This document shows positions 15,643 to 21,491 of a DNA stretch of 22,736 bases, piece by piece. Position 1 is the stretch's first letter, and each line of letters begins with the position of its first letter. This DNA comes from a virus. Position numbers and translations under genes: made by a program. The notes below the pieces were generated by a model. It made no database searches, had not been told where the DNA came from, and saw only the letters and a program-made list of their open reading frames with translations. The stretch is from the IMG/VR virus record IMGVR_UViG_3300037584_000909, positions 1 through 22,736 of that record; one strand, given 5' to 3'.

Positions 15643-15953
15643 GTTGTTGATACCGTAACAGAACCCACACCCGATGTTAAACCAAAGGTAGTAAGCTCAT
15701 TGCCTAACTTACCGTCACCAACGTTAGTGTAAACAACAAAAAAATTGTTGTCATCTTTTTCCTCTGGTCTTGCATTTCTTAAAGCCTGTGGATCTTGCGG
15801 GACCGGTCTTGGCATCAGTTGAGGGTGTTTTGGATCGAATTGATCTGGCCCTACCAATAAACCGTCCCAGGTTTTTCGCATATCTTTAAGTTTATAGCGA
15901 AAGCCGGTTATGTCGCAGATACCGTAAGCAAATTTACCCGATGCAAAAGCCAT
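15639..15953 (-). CDS. Small conserved structural/neck protein
   Basis: This 104-aa protein begins MAFASGKFAYGICDITGFRYKL and continues MRKTWDGLLVGPDQFDPKHPQ at 25-45, a Pro-rich part, and a beta end (NNFFVVYTNVGDGKL, GLTSGVGSVTVSTT). The 'YGiCD.tGfrY.l..m..tWdGL.Vg..D...kHPQ' pattern occurs in small virion proteins next to neck genes in various phages; the actual role is not established. It has single Cys residues only, so no zinc site. It is coupled to its neighbours by TAATG and ATGA. Confidence 0.6.
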   Translation of the reverse strand: MAFASGKFAYGICDITGFRYKLKDMRKTWDGLLVGPDQFDPKHPQLMPRPVPQDPQALRNARPEEKDDNNFFVVYTNVGDGKLGNELTTFGLTSGVGSVTVSTT

Positions 15954-16648
15954 TATGCGTTGTTATAACTCCTAATATCTGGTGAGATTCTAAATGACGC
16001 TCTATCCTCGTCGGTTGATAAAGCTCTTGTGAATTCTTCTTCGTAAAGACTCTTTAACATTGCTGTTTTTTCTGGGGCCCGTTTAATTGAAATGTAATAT
16101 GCTAGACCTGCCGCTAGGCAAGGATAAAACCTAAATGGTAGATCTAATGTGTTTGTACCTGCGTCTGAATCATCCATTCTTGTAAGCACGTTCATAACCA
16201 CAGTGTAAGTGCTGGATTTATCTGGTGCGGGCCAGACTGAAATTTTAGGCGTAATTTGCTTGTTTACAAAAAATTGATTTGGTTTACCGGTAGATGATTT
16301 ATTAACAATGTGTGAATATTCAGCTCTGCTAAGTCTAGTCATAGGTAAATCACTTGTCTCAGAGCTAATGGTTTCGCGTATAAACACGTCTAATACATCT
16401 ATTGGTGCTGTACCATTGGTACTATCAATCGTATATTCAGTGGTGTCTTTTACCATAGCTACAGTTTTTTGAGCTATAGTCCATTGATTTAGGCCCCTGT
16501 TGGCCCACTCAGCCAACATAAGATTTAAACTTCTGTTTGCAGATTTGAGGTCATACCCTGTTCGCATTTCCAAGCCGCATCTTTCAAAAGCCTCTTCGAT
16601 GTATTCACCGACATCTAGTTCAAAGTCTTTGCTGTTAGATGTTGCCAT
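15953..16648 (-). CDS. Head-to-tail connector / tail tubular A-like protein
   Basis: This 231-aa protein has an N-terminal two-helix part (FELDVGEYIEEAFERCGLE, SANRSLNLMLAEWANRGLNQWT at about 38-59), then a beta-rich middle (TEYTIDSTNGT, VFIRETISS, ISVWPAPDKSSTYTVVMNVL), and a C-terminal helix region (PCLAAGLAYYISIKRAPEKT, EEEFTRAL). This is the layout of gatekeeper/connector proteins of short-tailed phages (T7 gp11 / P22 gp4 class). It would join the portal to the tail tube. Its place between the neck proteins and the small basic proteins fits. Both ends are TAATG overlaps. Confidence 0.55.
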   Translation of the reverse strand: MATSNSKDFELDVGEYIEEAFERCGLEMRTGYDLKSANRSLNLMLAEWANRGLNQWTIAQKTVAMVKDTTEYTIDSTNGTAPIDVLDVFIRETISSETSDLPMTRLSRAEYSHIVNKSSTGKPNQFFVNKQITPKISVWPAPDKSSTYTVVMNVLTRMDDSDAGTNTLDLPFRFYPCLAAGLAYYISIKRAPEKTAMLKSLYEEEFTRALSTDEDRASFRISPDIRSYNNA

Positions 16649-16773
16649 TATTTTTTAGATTTTTTTGTCTTTAAAGTTTTTTCTAATCTTTTTGCTTGGT
16701 TTGCATGCAATCTTGATGCTTTTTTTAGCTCTGCAATCATTTTTCTTTTTTGAGGTATTGTAAGTTCTGCCAT
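16648..16773 (-). CDS. Very small basic helical protein (41 aa)
   Basis: Reading the minus strand from ATG 16773 gives 41 codons to the TAA at 16648-16650. Both ends are exact TAATG overlaps with the flanking genes, so the stretch is fully used and the gene is probably real. The protein reads MAELTIPQKRKMIAELKKAS, then RLHANQAKRLEKTL and a Lys-rich tail. It is one amphipathic helix with a basic end. Residues 13-32 match the N-terminus of the 157-aa protein at 18509-18982 (KASRxHAxQAKxL), suggesting a shared binding or oligomerisation helix. No family is recognised. Confidence 0.65.
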   Translation of the reverse strand: MAELTIPQKRKMIAELKKASRLHANQAKRLEKTLKTKKSKK

Positions 16774-17453
16774 TATTCCTCCGTGTCGTTGTATAAGTTA
16801 TCGAATACTCGATTAACATCTAAGGTATAGTCTAAATCAGATTTTGAATAATGTATATGAGCAGAGGGTCGGAAGTCGGGTGCACCTTCGCCGTGTGTAA
16901 ACCAAGCTGGATGTGTAACCCGGACACGATTATTAGGCAAAGCTACTATGTTTCCTGTCCATTCGCCTGCATCTAAAAGCTCCATGACGTGACTTTGTTT
17001 GTGTTGTGCCGGATCATCCGCGATCTCGCTTTCAGTATAGTCAACCGTAAACATGTATTTGGCTGGGTAGAACTCACCGTCTATTTTTGCTATCCAGGGG
17101 CAAGGCGTCGCCCTATCAATTACATAAACCGCATGATTGTGGGATGAGCAATCCCAGGGTTGTGCATCATGCACGGCCATAGGTTCTGGCCATTCTTCAA
17201 AAACCGAGTCACCAACTAGAGCTGTAATTGGCATCCTGGCCCACATAGCGCCACCATGAACCGTATCTTCTGGTTCGCCGTCTGGAGCTATGCCTGTAAA
17301 TATAACCTGGAAACTTAGACACCTGCATGGCATTGATGTAACACCAACTGCCATCGCATGTAGAAACTCACCATGATATGCCTCATGGTTATGAGTATAT
17401 TCTTTTCTTACCCAACACTTGAAGTAGGGGATGTTTGAATGTAAGTACGCCAC
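16773..17453 (-). CDS. Conserved phage protein of unknown function
   Basis: This 226-aa protein starts at GTG 17453. There is no clear ribosome binding site, but a TATATAAAG sequence lies just upstream. The N-terminus, MAYLHSNIPYFKCWVRKEYT, and the following HNHEAYHGEFLHA are His-rich and look strongly conserved; further His/Trp/Cys residues follow (PMPCRC-like CRCLSF, QPWDCSSHNHAVY, CPW, THPAWFTHGEGAPDF). I recall such proteins in marine phage virion regions but know no function. The richness in His, Cys and Trp would allow metal binding, for which there is no direct evidence. Confidence 0.6.
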   Translation of the reverse strand: MAYLHSNIPYFKCWVRKEYTHNHEAYHGEFLHAMAVGVTSMPCRCLSFQVIFTGIAPDGEPEDTVHGGAMWARMPITALVGDSVFEEWPEPMAVHDAQPWDCSSHNHAVYVIDRATPCPWIAKIDGEFYPAKYMFTVDYTESEIADDPAQHKQSHVMELLDAGEWTGNIVALPNNRVRVTHPAWFTHGEGAPDFRPSAHIHYSKSDLDYTLDVNRVFDNLYNDTEE

Positions 17454-17472
17454 AATACTTTATATAAAAAAA

Positions 17473-17712
17473 CTATTTTCTGCCGAAAAGGCCCATGTTT
17501 TTCTTGCCATTCATTCTTTTGCCTTTTGACATCATTTTTCCGCCCTTACGCATACCCTTGGCCATCATTTTACCGCCTTTACGCATGCCTTTAGCCATCA
17601 TTTTGCCACCCTTTTTCATGCCTTTAGCTTTGACTTTACCGCCGACTTTGTAGCCTTTTGACTTCATCTTGCCGCCTTTTTTCATGCCTTTGGCTTTCAT
17701 TTTGCTTTTCAT
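17473..17712 (-). CDS. Lys/Met/Gly repeat protein
   Basis: This 79-aa protein is made of six 11-residue units after a short lead. Units start at residues 7, 18, 29, 40, 51 and 62, with consensus A-K-G-M-K/R-K-G-G-K-M-M; the last unit is degenerate. The end is NMGLFGRK. It has an AGGAG site at about nine bases from ATG 17712. About a third of the residues are Lys or Arg, with almost no acidic residue, so it probably binds nucleic acid or an acidic protein surface. It lies just behind the 102-aa protein, which has the same NMGLFGR end. Confidence 0.65.
   Translation of the reverse strand: MKSKMKAKGMKKGGKMKSKGYKVGGKVKAKGMKKGGKMMAKGMRKGGKMMAKGMRKGGKMMSKGKRMNGKKNMGLFGRK
17497..17694 (-). repeat. 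Six tandem 33-base coding repeats
   Basis: The six 11-residue units of the Lys/Met/Gly repeat protein are encoded by exactly 198 bases, six units of 33. The third to fifth units are most alike and the outer units have diverged. Since the unit is a multiple of three, units can be gained or lost by slippage or unequal recombination without breaking the frame. Confidence 0.75.
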
Positions 17713-17720
17713 ATTTACTC

Positions 17721-18029
17721 CTATGATCTACCGAATAAACCCATATTCGGCTTGTTTGAAATTATACCGCCTTTTGCGGCAAAAGTTTTTACATTTGTAG
17801 GTTTACCGCCTACGCCTTGTTTTTTAGCACGTTTCCTTCTAACCGCAGATTTTATTTCTGATTTAGTCATATTTTTAGCTGTTGATCTGGGAACGCATTT
17901 TGGATATTTTCTTTTTGATCCTTTAGTTGATGCGCGTCCGCACTTTTGAAATTTTCCGTCTTTCTTTGGCGCACCAATATCTACCCAATCACCTTTGGGG
18001 CCTTTACCAAACCATTCTTTTAACGACAT
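17721..18029 (-). CDS. Small basic Cys-containing virion-operon protein (DUF5872-like)
   Basis: This 102-aa protein reads WVDIGAPKKDGKFQKCGRAS at 16-35, then KRKYPKCVPRSTAKNMTKSE, SAVRRKRAKKQG and GGKPTNVKTF, ending NMGLFGRS. The series 'Wvdi..pk..GkfqpCGR...kg..kYPKCVP...A..mt..e...avrrKR' is a small domain frequent in marine phages that I associate with DUF5872, function unknown. Its two cysteines (C30 and C45) could form a disulphide or a half metal site. It is coupled by TAATG to the 50-aa gene. Confidence 0.65.
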   Translation of the reverse strand: MSLKEWFGKGPKGDWVDIGAPKKDGKFQKCGRASTKGSKRKYPKCVPRSTAKNMTKSEIKSAVRRKRAKKQGVGGKPTNVKTFAAKGGIISNKPNMGLFGRS

Positions 18030-18181
18030 TATTTATACTTTTTACTTTTTACTTTACGGCCTTTATTTTTACCGCCCGTCCTGGCTATTAAGCCTCGAGC
18101 TTTTGCTTGGGCCTTTTCACTAAATCCTAGTTTTTTACCAGATCTAATTTTTTTCTTAATTGTACTAACTTTTGCGACCAT
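18029..18181 (-). CDS. Very small basic protein (50 aa)
   Basis: The frame is open up to 18265, but the ATG at 18181 is preferred: it gives a 50-aa protein with a 17-base overlap with the previous gene, while the longer reading is the shadow of that gene in another frame. The sequence MVAKVSTIKKKIRSGKKLGF, then SEKAQAKARGLIARTGGKNKGRKVKSKKYK, is strongly basic. The 'lGFS.KAQAKA.GLI.R..G' core looks conserved in marine phages. The role is unknown; the block of basic proteins suggests DNA or scaffold interaction. Confidence 0.55.
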   Translation of the reverse strand: MVAKVSTIKKKIRSGKKLGFSEKAQAKARGLIARTGGKNKGRKVKSKKYK

Positions 18182-18503
18182 GAGCTTTTCTAATAGAATC
18201 TTTACCTTTTCTAAATATATTAGCGACGCCTTTTTTACCCATAACTTTGGCTCTCTGTTCGCCAACCGTCAAGATCTGTATTTTTCTAGCAAAAGGTTTT
18301 TTTATTCTTTTAACCTTATTAACTGTGGCGGTGGCGTCTGCCATGGTTTTAAACTTAATACTTACGGTATCTTTAGGGTTTTCGTCTGTGTATAAACGTC
18401 TGCCAGATCCTTTTGGTTTTTTACCAGTGCCAACCTTTGGATCTTTTCTTTTCCTAGATCCCTTACTAACAGATTTACCTATGCTACTTCTGCTAATAGC
18501 CAT
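18165..18503 (-). CDS. Small basic virion-operon protein
   Basis: This 112-aa protein has a basic start (MAISRSSIGKSVSKGSRKRK), then RRLYTDENPKDTVSIKFKTM at 35-54 and VKRIKKPFARKIQILTVGEQRAKVM. The 'grRLYTdENPkDTVsikF.t..da..tv.kv....kpfarKiQil.v..qRA.vm' series is one I recall in conserved small phage proteins without known function. It probably forms a small alpha/beta unit with a disordered basic tail. The overlap with the next gene is 17 bases. Confidence 0.65.
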   Translation of the reverse strand: MAISRSSIGKSVSKGSRKRKDPKVGTGKKPKGSGRRLYTDENPKDTVSIKFKTMADATATVNKVKRIKKPFARKIQILTVGEQRAKVMGKKGVANIFRKGKDSIRKAHGRKS

Positions 18504-18508
18504 GATCT

Positions 18509-18982
18509 TTAACTTCTAGGCACCCTAGTAGGCTTGCGTTTGCTGTCCATGATTGCGCCACAACCTCTAGCCTGGAGTGTTACAGCTCCACCGTTTTTCA
18601 TAAAACCCATTTTATTTCTAACCTTTGTAGGTAGTTTAGATAAGCCTTTGCCTTTATTACCAGCTGGTATTGGTCTTAAATTCTTATTACTCACTTCGCC
18701 TCCTTCTGCTTTTTTTGTGCCCTTGTATTTACCGCCTCTTTTTTTGTAAGTTCTTACTAACCAGGCGTTTGCATAAGCAGACGGGTAAACGTCAAATTTT
18801 CTTTTCGCCTCTGATTTAACTCTTTGATACAAAGAAGGGTTAGCGACATTGCTTGGTGTTTTAGATTTTGCACTACCGCCTTTTCCAAATTTTATGGTTT
18901 TTAAGGTTTTGGCCTGTTGCGCATGTGTTCTGCTGGCCTTTTCTAAACCTTTTATTACTTTTTTTATCTTTTGCTTAGCCAT
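18509..18982 (-). CDS. Basic virion-operon protein with modular ends
   Basis: This 157-aa protein seems built of three parts. Residues 1-28 form a helix, KASRTHAQQAKTL being similar to the 41-aa protein at 16648-16773. Residues 50-85 (SLYQRVKSEAKRKFDVYPSA, YANAWLVRTYKKRGGKYK) look like a small phage module often seen in DUF5872-like contexts. The end (FMKNGGAVTLQARGCGAIMD, SKRKPTR) carries the 'RGCGa.m..rRk.T' motif that terminates several marine phage proteins. The function is unknown. Strongly basic throughout, without a membrane segment. There is no clear ribosome binding site at ATG 18982. Confidence 0.65.
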   Translation of the reverse strand: MAKQKIKKVIKGLEKASRTHAQQAKTLKTIKFGKGGSAKSKTPSNVANPSLYQRVKSEAKRKFDVYPSAYANAWLVRTYKKRGGKYKGTKKAEGGEVSNKNLRPIPAGNKGKGLSKLPTKVRNKMGFMKNGGAVTLQARGCGAIMDSKRKPTRVPRS

Positions 18983-18987
18983 AATTA

Positions 18988-19281
18988 TTACCAGTTTTTA
19001 CAAGACCAATATCCAGCAGTAAAAACATCCTTCTTTTTTTGGACCGCATCGCAATTATGCCTGGCCCGAAAAGATTTACGTCTTTCTGGTTGATCTTTTT
19101 TGATTGACATTTTGGGATCGCCGTATCGCACGATCTTAACTTGATCGCCCTTTTTTGCTAATACAGCAAATTTTTTGTTTTTACCTGGTGTTCTTTTTTG
19201 TTTGTTATAACCAGGAAAAGACTCTCCGCGGTAGGATAACCTACCGCTCGGAGATCTTGTGACATCTTTGGTCGTTGCCAT
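18988..19281 (-). CDS. Conserved basic protein with Cys-containing C-terminus
   Basis: This 97-aa protein reads FPGYNKQKRTPGKNKKFAVL at 22-41, AKKGDQVKIVRYGDPKMSIK and RRKSFRARHNCDAVQKKKDV, ending TAGYWSCKNW. The pattern 'ygknkp.rtpg...k..V..k.g.kvk.irfGd..m...kd.p.rrksF.aRH.c.....k.t..YWsCk.W' is very widespread in phage genomes near head genes; its biochemical role is not known to me. It has a Cys at position 77 and a second at 94, so a disulphide or metal site is possible. It is the first of six consecutive basic proteins in transcription order. Confidence 0.7.
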   Translation of the reverse strand: MATTKDVTRSPSGRLSYRGESFPGYNKQKRTPGKNKKFAVLAKKGDQVKIVRYGDPKMSIKKDQPERRKSFRARHNCDAVQKKKDVFTAGYWSCKNW

Positions 19282-19284
19282 AGA

Positions 19285-19689
19285 TTAGTCGTATTTCTTG
19301 ATTAACTCCAAAATAATCATGTAGCTGTCACCACTAGAATGTCCAGTAGTTGTAAAATCGAGATCACCCGTTTTACCAGATCCAGCATTATTTGGAATCG
19401 CGGTGAATGTATCGTAATACTCATCTCCAGTTGAATCGGCTGGTAAACCAATAGCTAGCACGTTTGTACTTGCATCAAAATCTATTTTTACCGACATGCC
19501 GACACAGGACCACCATATTCTTTGAATATGTACTTCTGTGCATGCTTGTCCTTTTGTATTAGATCCTAAAGCAGAAACGTCTACTTTCTTTACAGCAGAT
19601 TCACCCGTGCCGTCCGATACGTTAGTGAACCGCAAAACAGCAGTTCTTTCACCATCTTGAATGGTTTGAGAGGTTACTGCGTCTGCCAT
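19285..19689 (-). CDS. Small beta-rich virion protein
   Basis: This 134-aa protein starts at ATG 19689 behind an AGGAAG site. It begins MADAVTSQTIQDGERTAVLR, then a series of strands: AVKKVDVSALGS, EVHIQRIWWSCVGMSVKIDF, NVLAIGLPADSTG and DSYMIILELIKKYD. Proteins with 't.qti.DG.r.av..ft..sDgtGE..v.kVDvsaL' occur in many marine phages close to the capsid genes and are usually taken as virion components, probably decoration or minor head proteins. Two Cys are present (residues 50 and 62). Confidence 0.65.
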   Translation of the reverse strand: MADAVTSQTIQDGERTAVLRFTNVSDGTGESAVKKVDVSALGSNTKGQACTEVHIQRIWWSCVGMSVKIDFDASTNVLAIGLPADSTGDEYYDTFTAIPNNAGSGKTGDLDFTTTGHSSGDSYMIILELIKKYD

Positions 19690-19690
19690 T

Positions 19691-20407
19691 TTATCTTCCT
19701 ACGATAGCTGTAACGTAATCAATAGTCATGGTTTTAGCCGCGGCCTCACCGTTTTGAATACCGAATGATACAGTCAATTCTTCGTTATCTGGTAGATTTG
19801 TGTTTACAACACCTACTGGCTCTGCGTTATTAACAGAGTAATGAACCAATGCTGTATCTGGATCTACAAAGAAAGCAACAGTAACAAAAGTGTCGTCTGC
19901 CATTGTGTGAATAGCAGTTGTATCTGTTGATGTGCTATCTTTTTCAACAATAAAGTCTAGGTTTGTATCACCGTCGTCTTTAATGAAGAAAATACCGTCT
20001 GATACTGCTAATGGAGAAGTATCAGTAATTTGTAGGCCAATAACAAAGTCAGATTGAGTTGCGTCGCTAACTTTAAATCTAGCTGAAAAATAAGCTCTTT
20101 TTGAACCGTCAATTAAAAAAGACTCGCCTTTTAATTGTAAAAAGTCGTTATCGTTATCGCCAGCCGCGTTAGTAAGCAACAGTTGACCACCAGCACCAGA
20201 AGTAATTGCCTCTGTTGCGGATCCTGTTCCTGCCTCGGTTGTTGTTACTGTCCAGTCACCACTGTTGTAGGTCATAAAATCATTGAAATAACCATAGTGT
20301 GTTTGGTCAGAAGGTAAAGGCACAAACATCGGTTGATCTTTTTTTGCCTTGGTTGCAACGGTGTTACCCGCCCATTGTATTTGGTTTTGAAAATGTGGAT
20401 TAGCCAT
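19691..20407 (-). CDS. Virion surface protein with LamG/concanavalin-like look
   Basis: This 238-aa protein starts at ATG 20407 behind a good AAAGGAG site. After a short basic lead it shows the strand series of a jelly-roll, lectin-like fold: HYGYFNDFMTYNSGDWTVTT, GGQLLLTNAAGDNDNDFLQL, GSKRAYFSARFKVSD, DFVIGLQITDTS, VTVAFFVDPDTALVHYSV and TMTIDYVTAIVGR. Such proteins follow the capsid gene in several marine phages and are probably decoration or fibre-like surface proteins. Rich in Asp, Thr and Gly. First gene after the intergenic region 20408-20498. Confidence 0.6.
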   Translation of the reverse strand: MANPHFQNQIQWAGNTVATKAKKDQPMFVPLPSDQTHYGYFNDFMTYNSGDWTVTTTEAGTGSATEAITSGAGGQLLLTNAAGDNDNDFLQLKGESFLIDGSKRAYFSARFKVSDATQSDFVIGLQITDTSPLAVSDGIFFIKDDGDTNLDFIVEKDSTSTDTTAIHTMADDTFVTVAFFVDPDTALVHYSVNNAEPVGVVNTNLPDNEELTVSFGIQNGEAAAKTMTIDYVTAIVGR

Positions 20408-20437
20408 TATGAACTCCTTTGTTTGTATTAATGGAAA

Positions 20438-20449
20438 GCGGCAAGCCGC
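20438..20449 (-). promoter_or_regulatory. Short GC hairpin with CUUG loop upstream of the surface protein gene
   Basis: On the minus strand GCGG and CCGC enclose CTTG, and TTTCC follows. A G(CUUG)C loop is known to be unusually stable in RNA, so this short hairpin in the leader, about 18 bases before the AAAGGAG site, may act as a pause or weak terminator, or protect the 5' end of the transcript. Confidence 0.35.
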
Positions 20450-20460
20450 CCCTCATCAAG

Positions 20461-20481
20461 CTAATTAATATTGTTAATTAG
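20461..20481. promoter_or_regulatory. AT-rich dyad, operator-like
   Basis: CTAATTAA and TTAATTAG are perfect 8-base arms around TATTG, lying 17 bases after the end of the HAD gene and before the surface protein gene. It could be a protein-binding operator or part of a promoter; no good -35/-10 pair can be fixed around it. The whole intergenic stretch 20408-20498 holds only this dyad, the GC hairpin and the ribosome binding site. Confidence 0.35.
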
Positions 20482-20498
20482 ATACTACACCCAAGGAA

Positions 20499-20987
20499 TT
20501 ACTTTAGCAAGTGAAGTGAGTCTAAAATATCAAGCGTATCTTTAGGATCTTTGTGCAATATACCAATGCCGCCAGCCTCCTCCCAGTGCTCAATGTTAGA
20601 CTTTTTATCATCGACCAGGACATGGTTTGGCCTAGCAAATATCTTTTTATCTTTACCCTTTAAAGTAGATGATACAACGACGCTCGGACAAACGTATTGT
20701 CTGATCCATTCAGTCTTATCTGCAACCACTAAAGGTCTATTGATTAAACCAGAACAAGTGAGGATCTCCCAGGGCAGGTTAGAATCTTTTACCCAGGCAA
20801 TTAGATCTAACGCCCCTGGCATGTAAGGCAAGTTTCTAAATAACCTTTTGTTAGTAAACTCAACCTTGCGATGATCGTAAGTTTGCTCGTTCCACAAAGG
20901 CCCATTAAGAAAGTCTGGGCCCTGGACACCTGCGACGAAGTCAGCCAAGACTCCGTCCATGTCTAGATAAATTTTACCTATTGCCAC
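20499..20987 (-). CDS. HAD-family 5'(3')-deoxyribonucleotidase-like phosphatase
   Basis: This 162-aa protein starts at GTG 20987, within the TAGTG junction. A longer in-frame reading from 21023 would run through the end of the previous gene and is rejected. Motif I is D9-M-D11-G-V-L at 7-15 (IYLDMDGVLADF), motif II is T77-C-S79 after PWEIL, a Lys follows (K91 or K114), and motif IV is LVDDKK with D126 and D127. This matches NT5C-like deoxyribonucleotidases of the HAD superfamily, which remove phosphate from deoxynucleoside monophosphates. It may take part in nucleotide recycling during infection. It is the last of six genes in the coupled accessory cassette. Confidence 0.75.
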   Translation of the reverse strand: MAIGKIYLDMDGVLADFVAGVQGPDFLNGPLWNEQTYDHRKVEFTNKRLFRNLPYMPGALDLIAWVKDSNLPWEILTCSGLINRPLVVADKTEWIRQYVCPSVVVSSTLKGKDKKIFARPNHVLVDDKKSNIEHWEEAGGIGILHKDPKDTLDILDSLHLLK

Positions 20988-21001
20988 TACGCCACCTCCA
21001 C
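20985..21001 (-). repeat. Conserved SD-stop-start junction block, copy 5
   Basis: On the minus strand GGAGGTGGCG is followed by TAG and by GTG as start of the HAD gene. It is the most diverged of five copies: TAGTG instead of TAATG. The upstream protein ends FVEVA. Confidence 0.8.
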
Positions 21002-21247
21002 AAATTTTTGAGCCCTTTTCCAACCTTCTCCATAAGTAATAGCTTGCTCTGGATCTATAAGAAAACCCTCTGCATCAAGCCACTTACAAAGTTGATTTGG
21101 TGTGCAACCCCAACCTTCACATAAATACATTATTTCCTTATACCACATGACAAAATTACCTTCGCTAACACCCATGTCGCCCTTGTTATAAGGCGGTATA
21201 TAGTAATCACCGTCTAAATCTATTTTTGGTTTAAATACATATTTCAT
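20987..21247 (-). CDS. Unknown cassette protein (86 aa)
   Basis: The sequence begins MKYVFKPKIDLDGDYYIPPY and has many aromatic residues, with GNFVMWYKEIMYLCEGWGCT in the middle and a helix at KRAQKFVEVA at the end. A small alpha/beta protein with two Cys (C57 and C62) and a Gly-Trp-Gly turn; no family recognised. It starts in a TAATG junction and ends in another, with a Shine-Dalgarno inside the end of the previous gene. Its final EVA comes from the shared junction. Confidence 0.65.
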   Translation of the reverse strand: MKYVFKPKIDLDGDYYIPPYNKGDMGVSEGNFVMWYKEIMYLCEGWGCTPNQLCKWLDAEGFLIDPEQAITYGEGWKRAQKFVEVA

Positions 21248-21261
21248 TACGCCACCTCCCT
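21245..21261 (-). repeat. Conserved SD-stop-start junction block, copy 4
   Basis: AGGGAGGTGGCGTAATG on the minus strand: the end of the 76-aa gene (R-E-V-A-stop) with the start of the 86-aa gene inside TAATG. Confidence 0.85.
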
Positions 21262-21477
21262 TGTATCTAAATCATTAACAAAAGCATCAATCATGGATTC
21301 TGCCTCTTTTTTTGTTGAGGTTTCTCCCCAAAACTCTGAACCCAGCTCACCAAATTCATTACCAAAATCATCGCCCCAGTTTTCGTCTGCATATTTACTT
21401 GGCCTCACCACATATACCAACTGGCCGAAATGGTTAGCAGTGCCTATTGTAAAATTGTTGTAATATTCATATTCCAT
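21247..21477 (-). CDS. Unknown acidic cassette protein (76 aa)
   Basis: This 76-aa protein begins MEYEYYNNFTIGTANHFGQL, has an acidic, Gly-rich middle (ENWGDDFGNEFGELGSEFWG), and a helix KKEAESMIDAFVNDLDTREVA at the end. No family is recognised. It looks like a small beta-then-alpha protein, perhaps binding or mimicking a nucleic acid by its acidic face, which is speculation. Both ends are junction blocks of the repeated type. Confidence 0.65.
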   Translation of the reverse strand: MEYEYYNNFTIGTANHFGQLVYVVRPSKYADENWGDDFGNEFGELGSEFWGETSTKKEAESMIDAFVNDLDTREVA

Positions 21478-21491
21478 TACGCCACCTCTCT
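21475..21491 (-). repeat. Conserved SD-stop-start junction block, copy 3
   Basis: AGAGAGGTGGCGTAATG on the minus strand, with one change (GAGAGG for GGGAGG) that weakens the Shine-Dalgarno. It encodes R-E-V-A-stop and the start of the 76-aa gene. Confidence 0.8.

Noticed and set aside
17497-17694. CRISPR-like regular repeats
   Set aside because: The 33-base units are contiguous with no spacers and encode an in-frame 11-residue protein repeat.
18182-18265. Longer N-terminus of the 50-aa basic protein
   Set aside because: It would overlap the 112-aa gene by 100 bases; the ATG at 18181 gives the short overlap typical of this operon.
20988-21023. Longer N-terminus for the HAD gene starting at 21023
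   Set aside because: It would translate the Shine-Dalgarno junction block (KICGGGVV) and place extra residues before the motif I strand; the GTG at 20987 is exactly at the junction.
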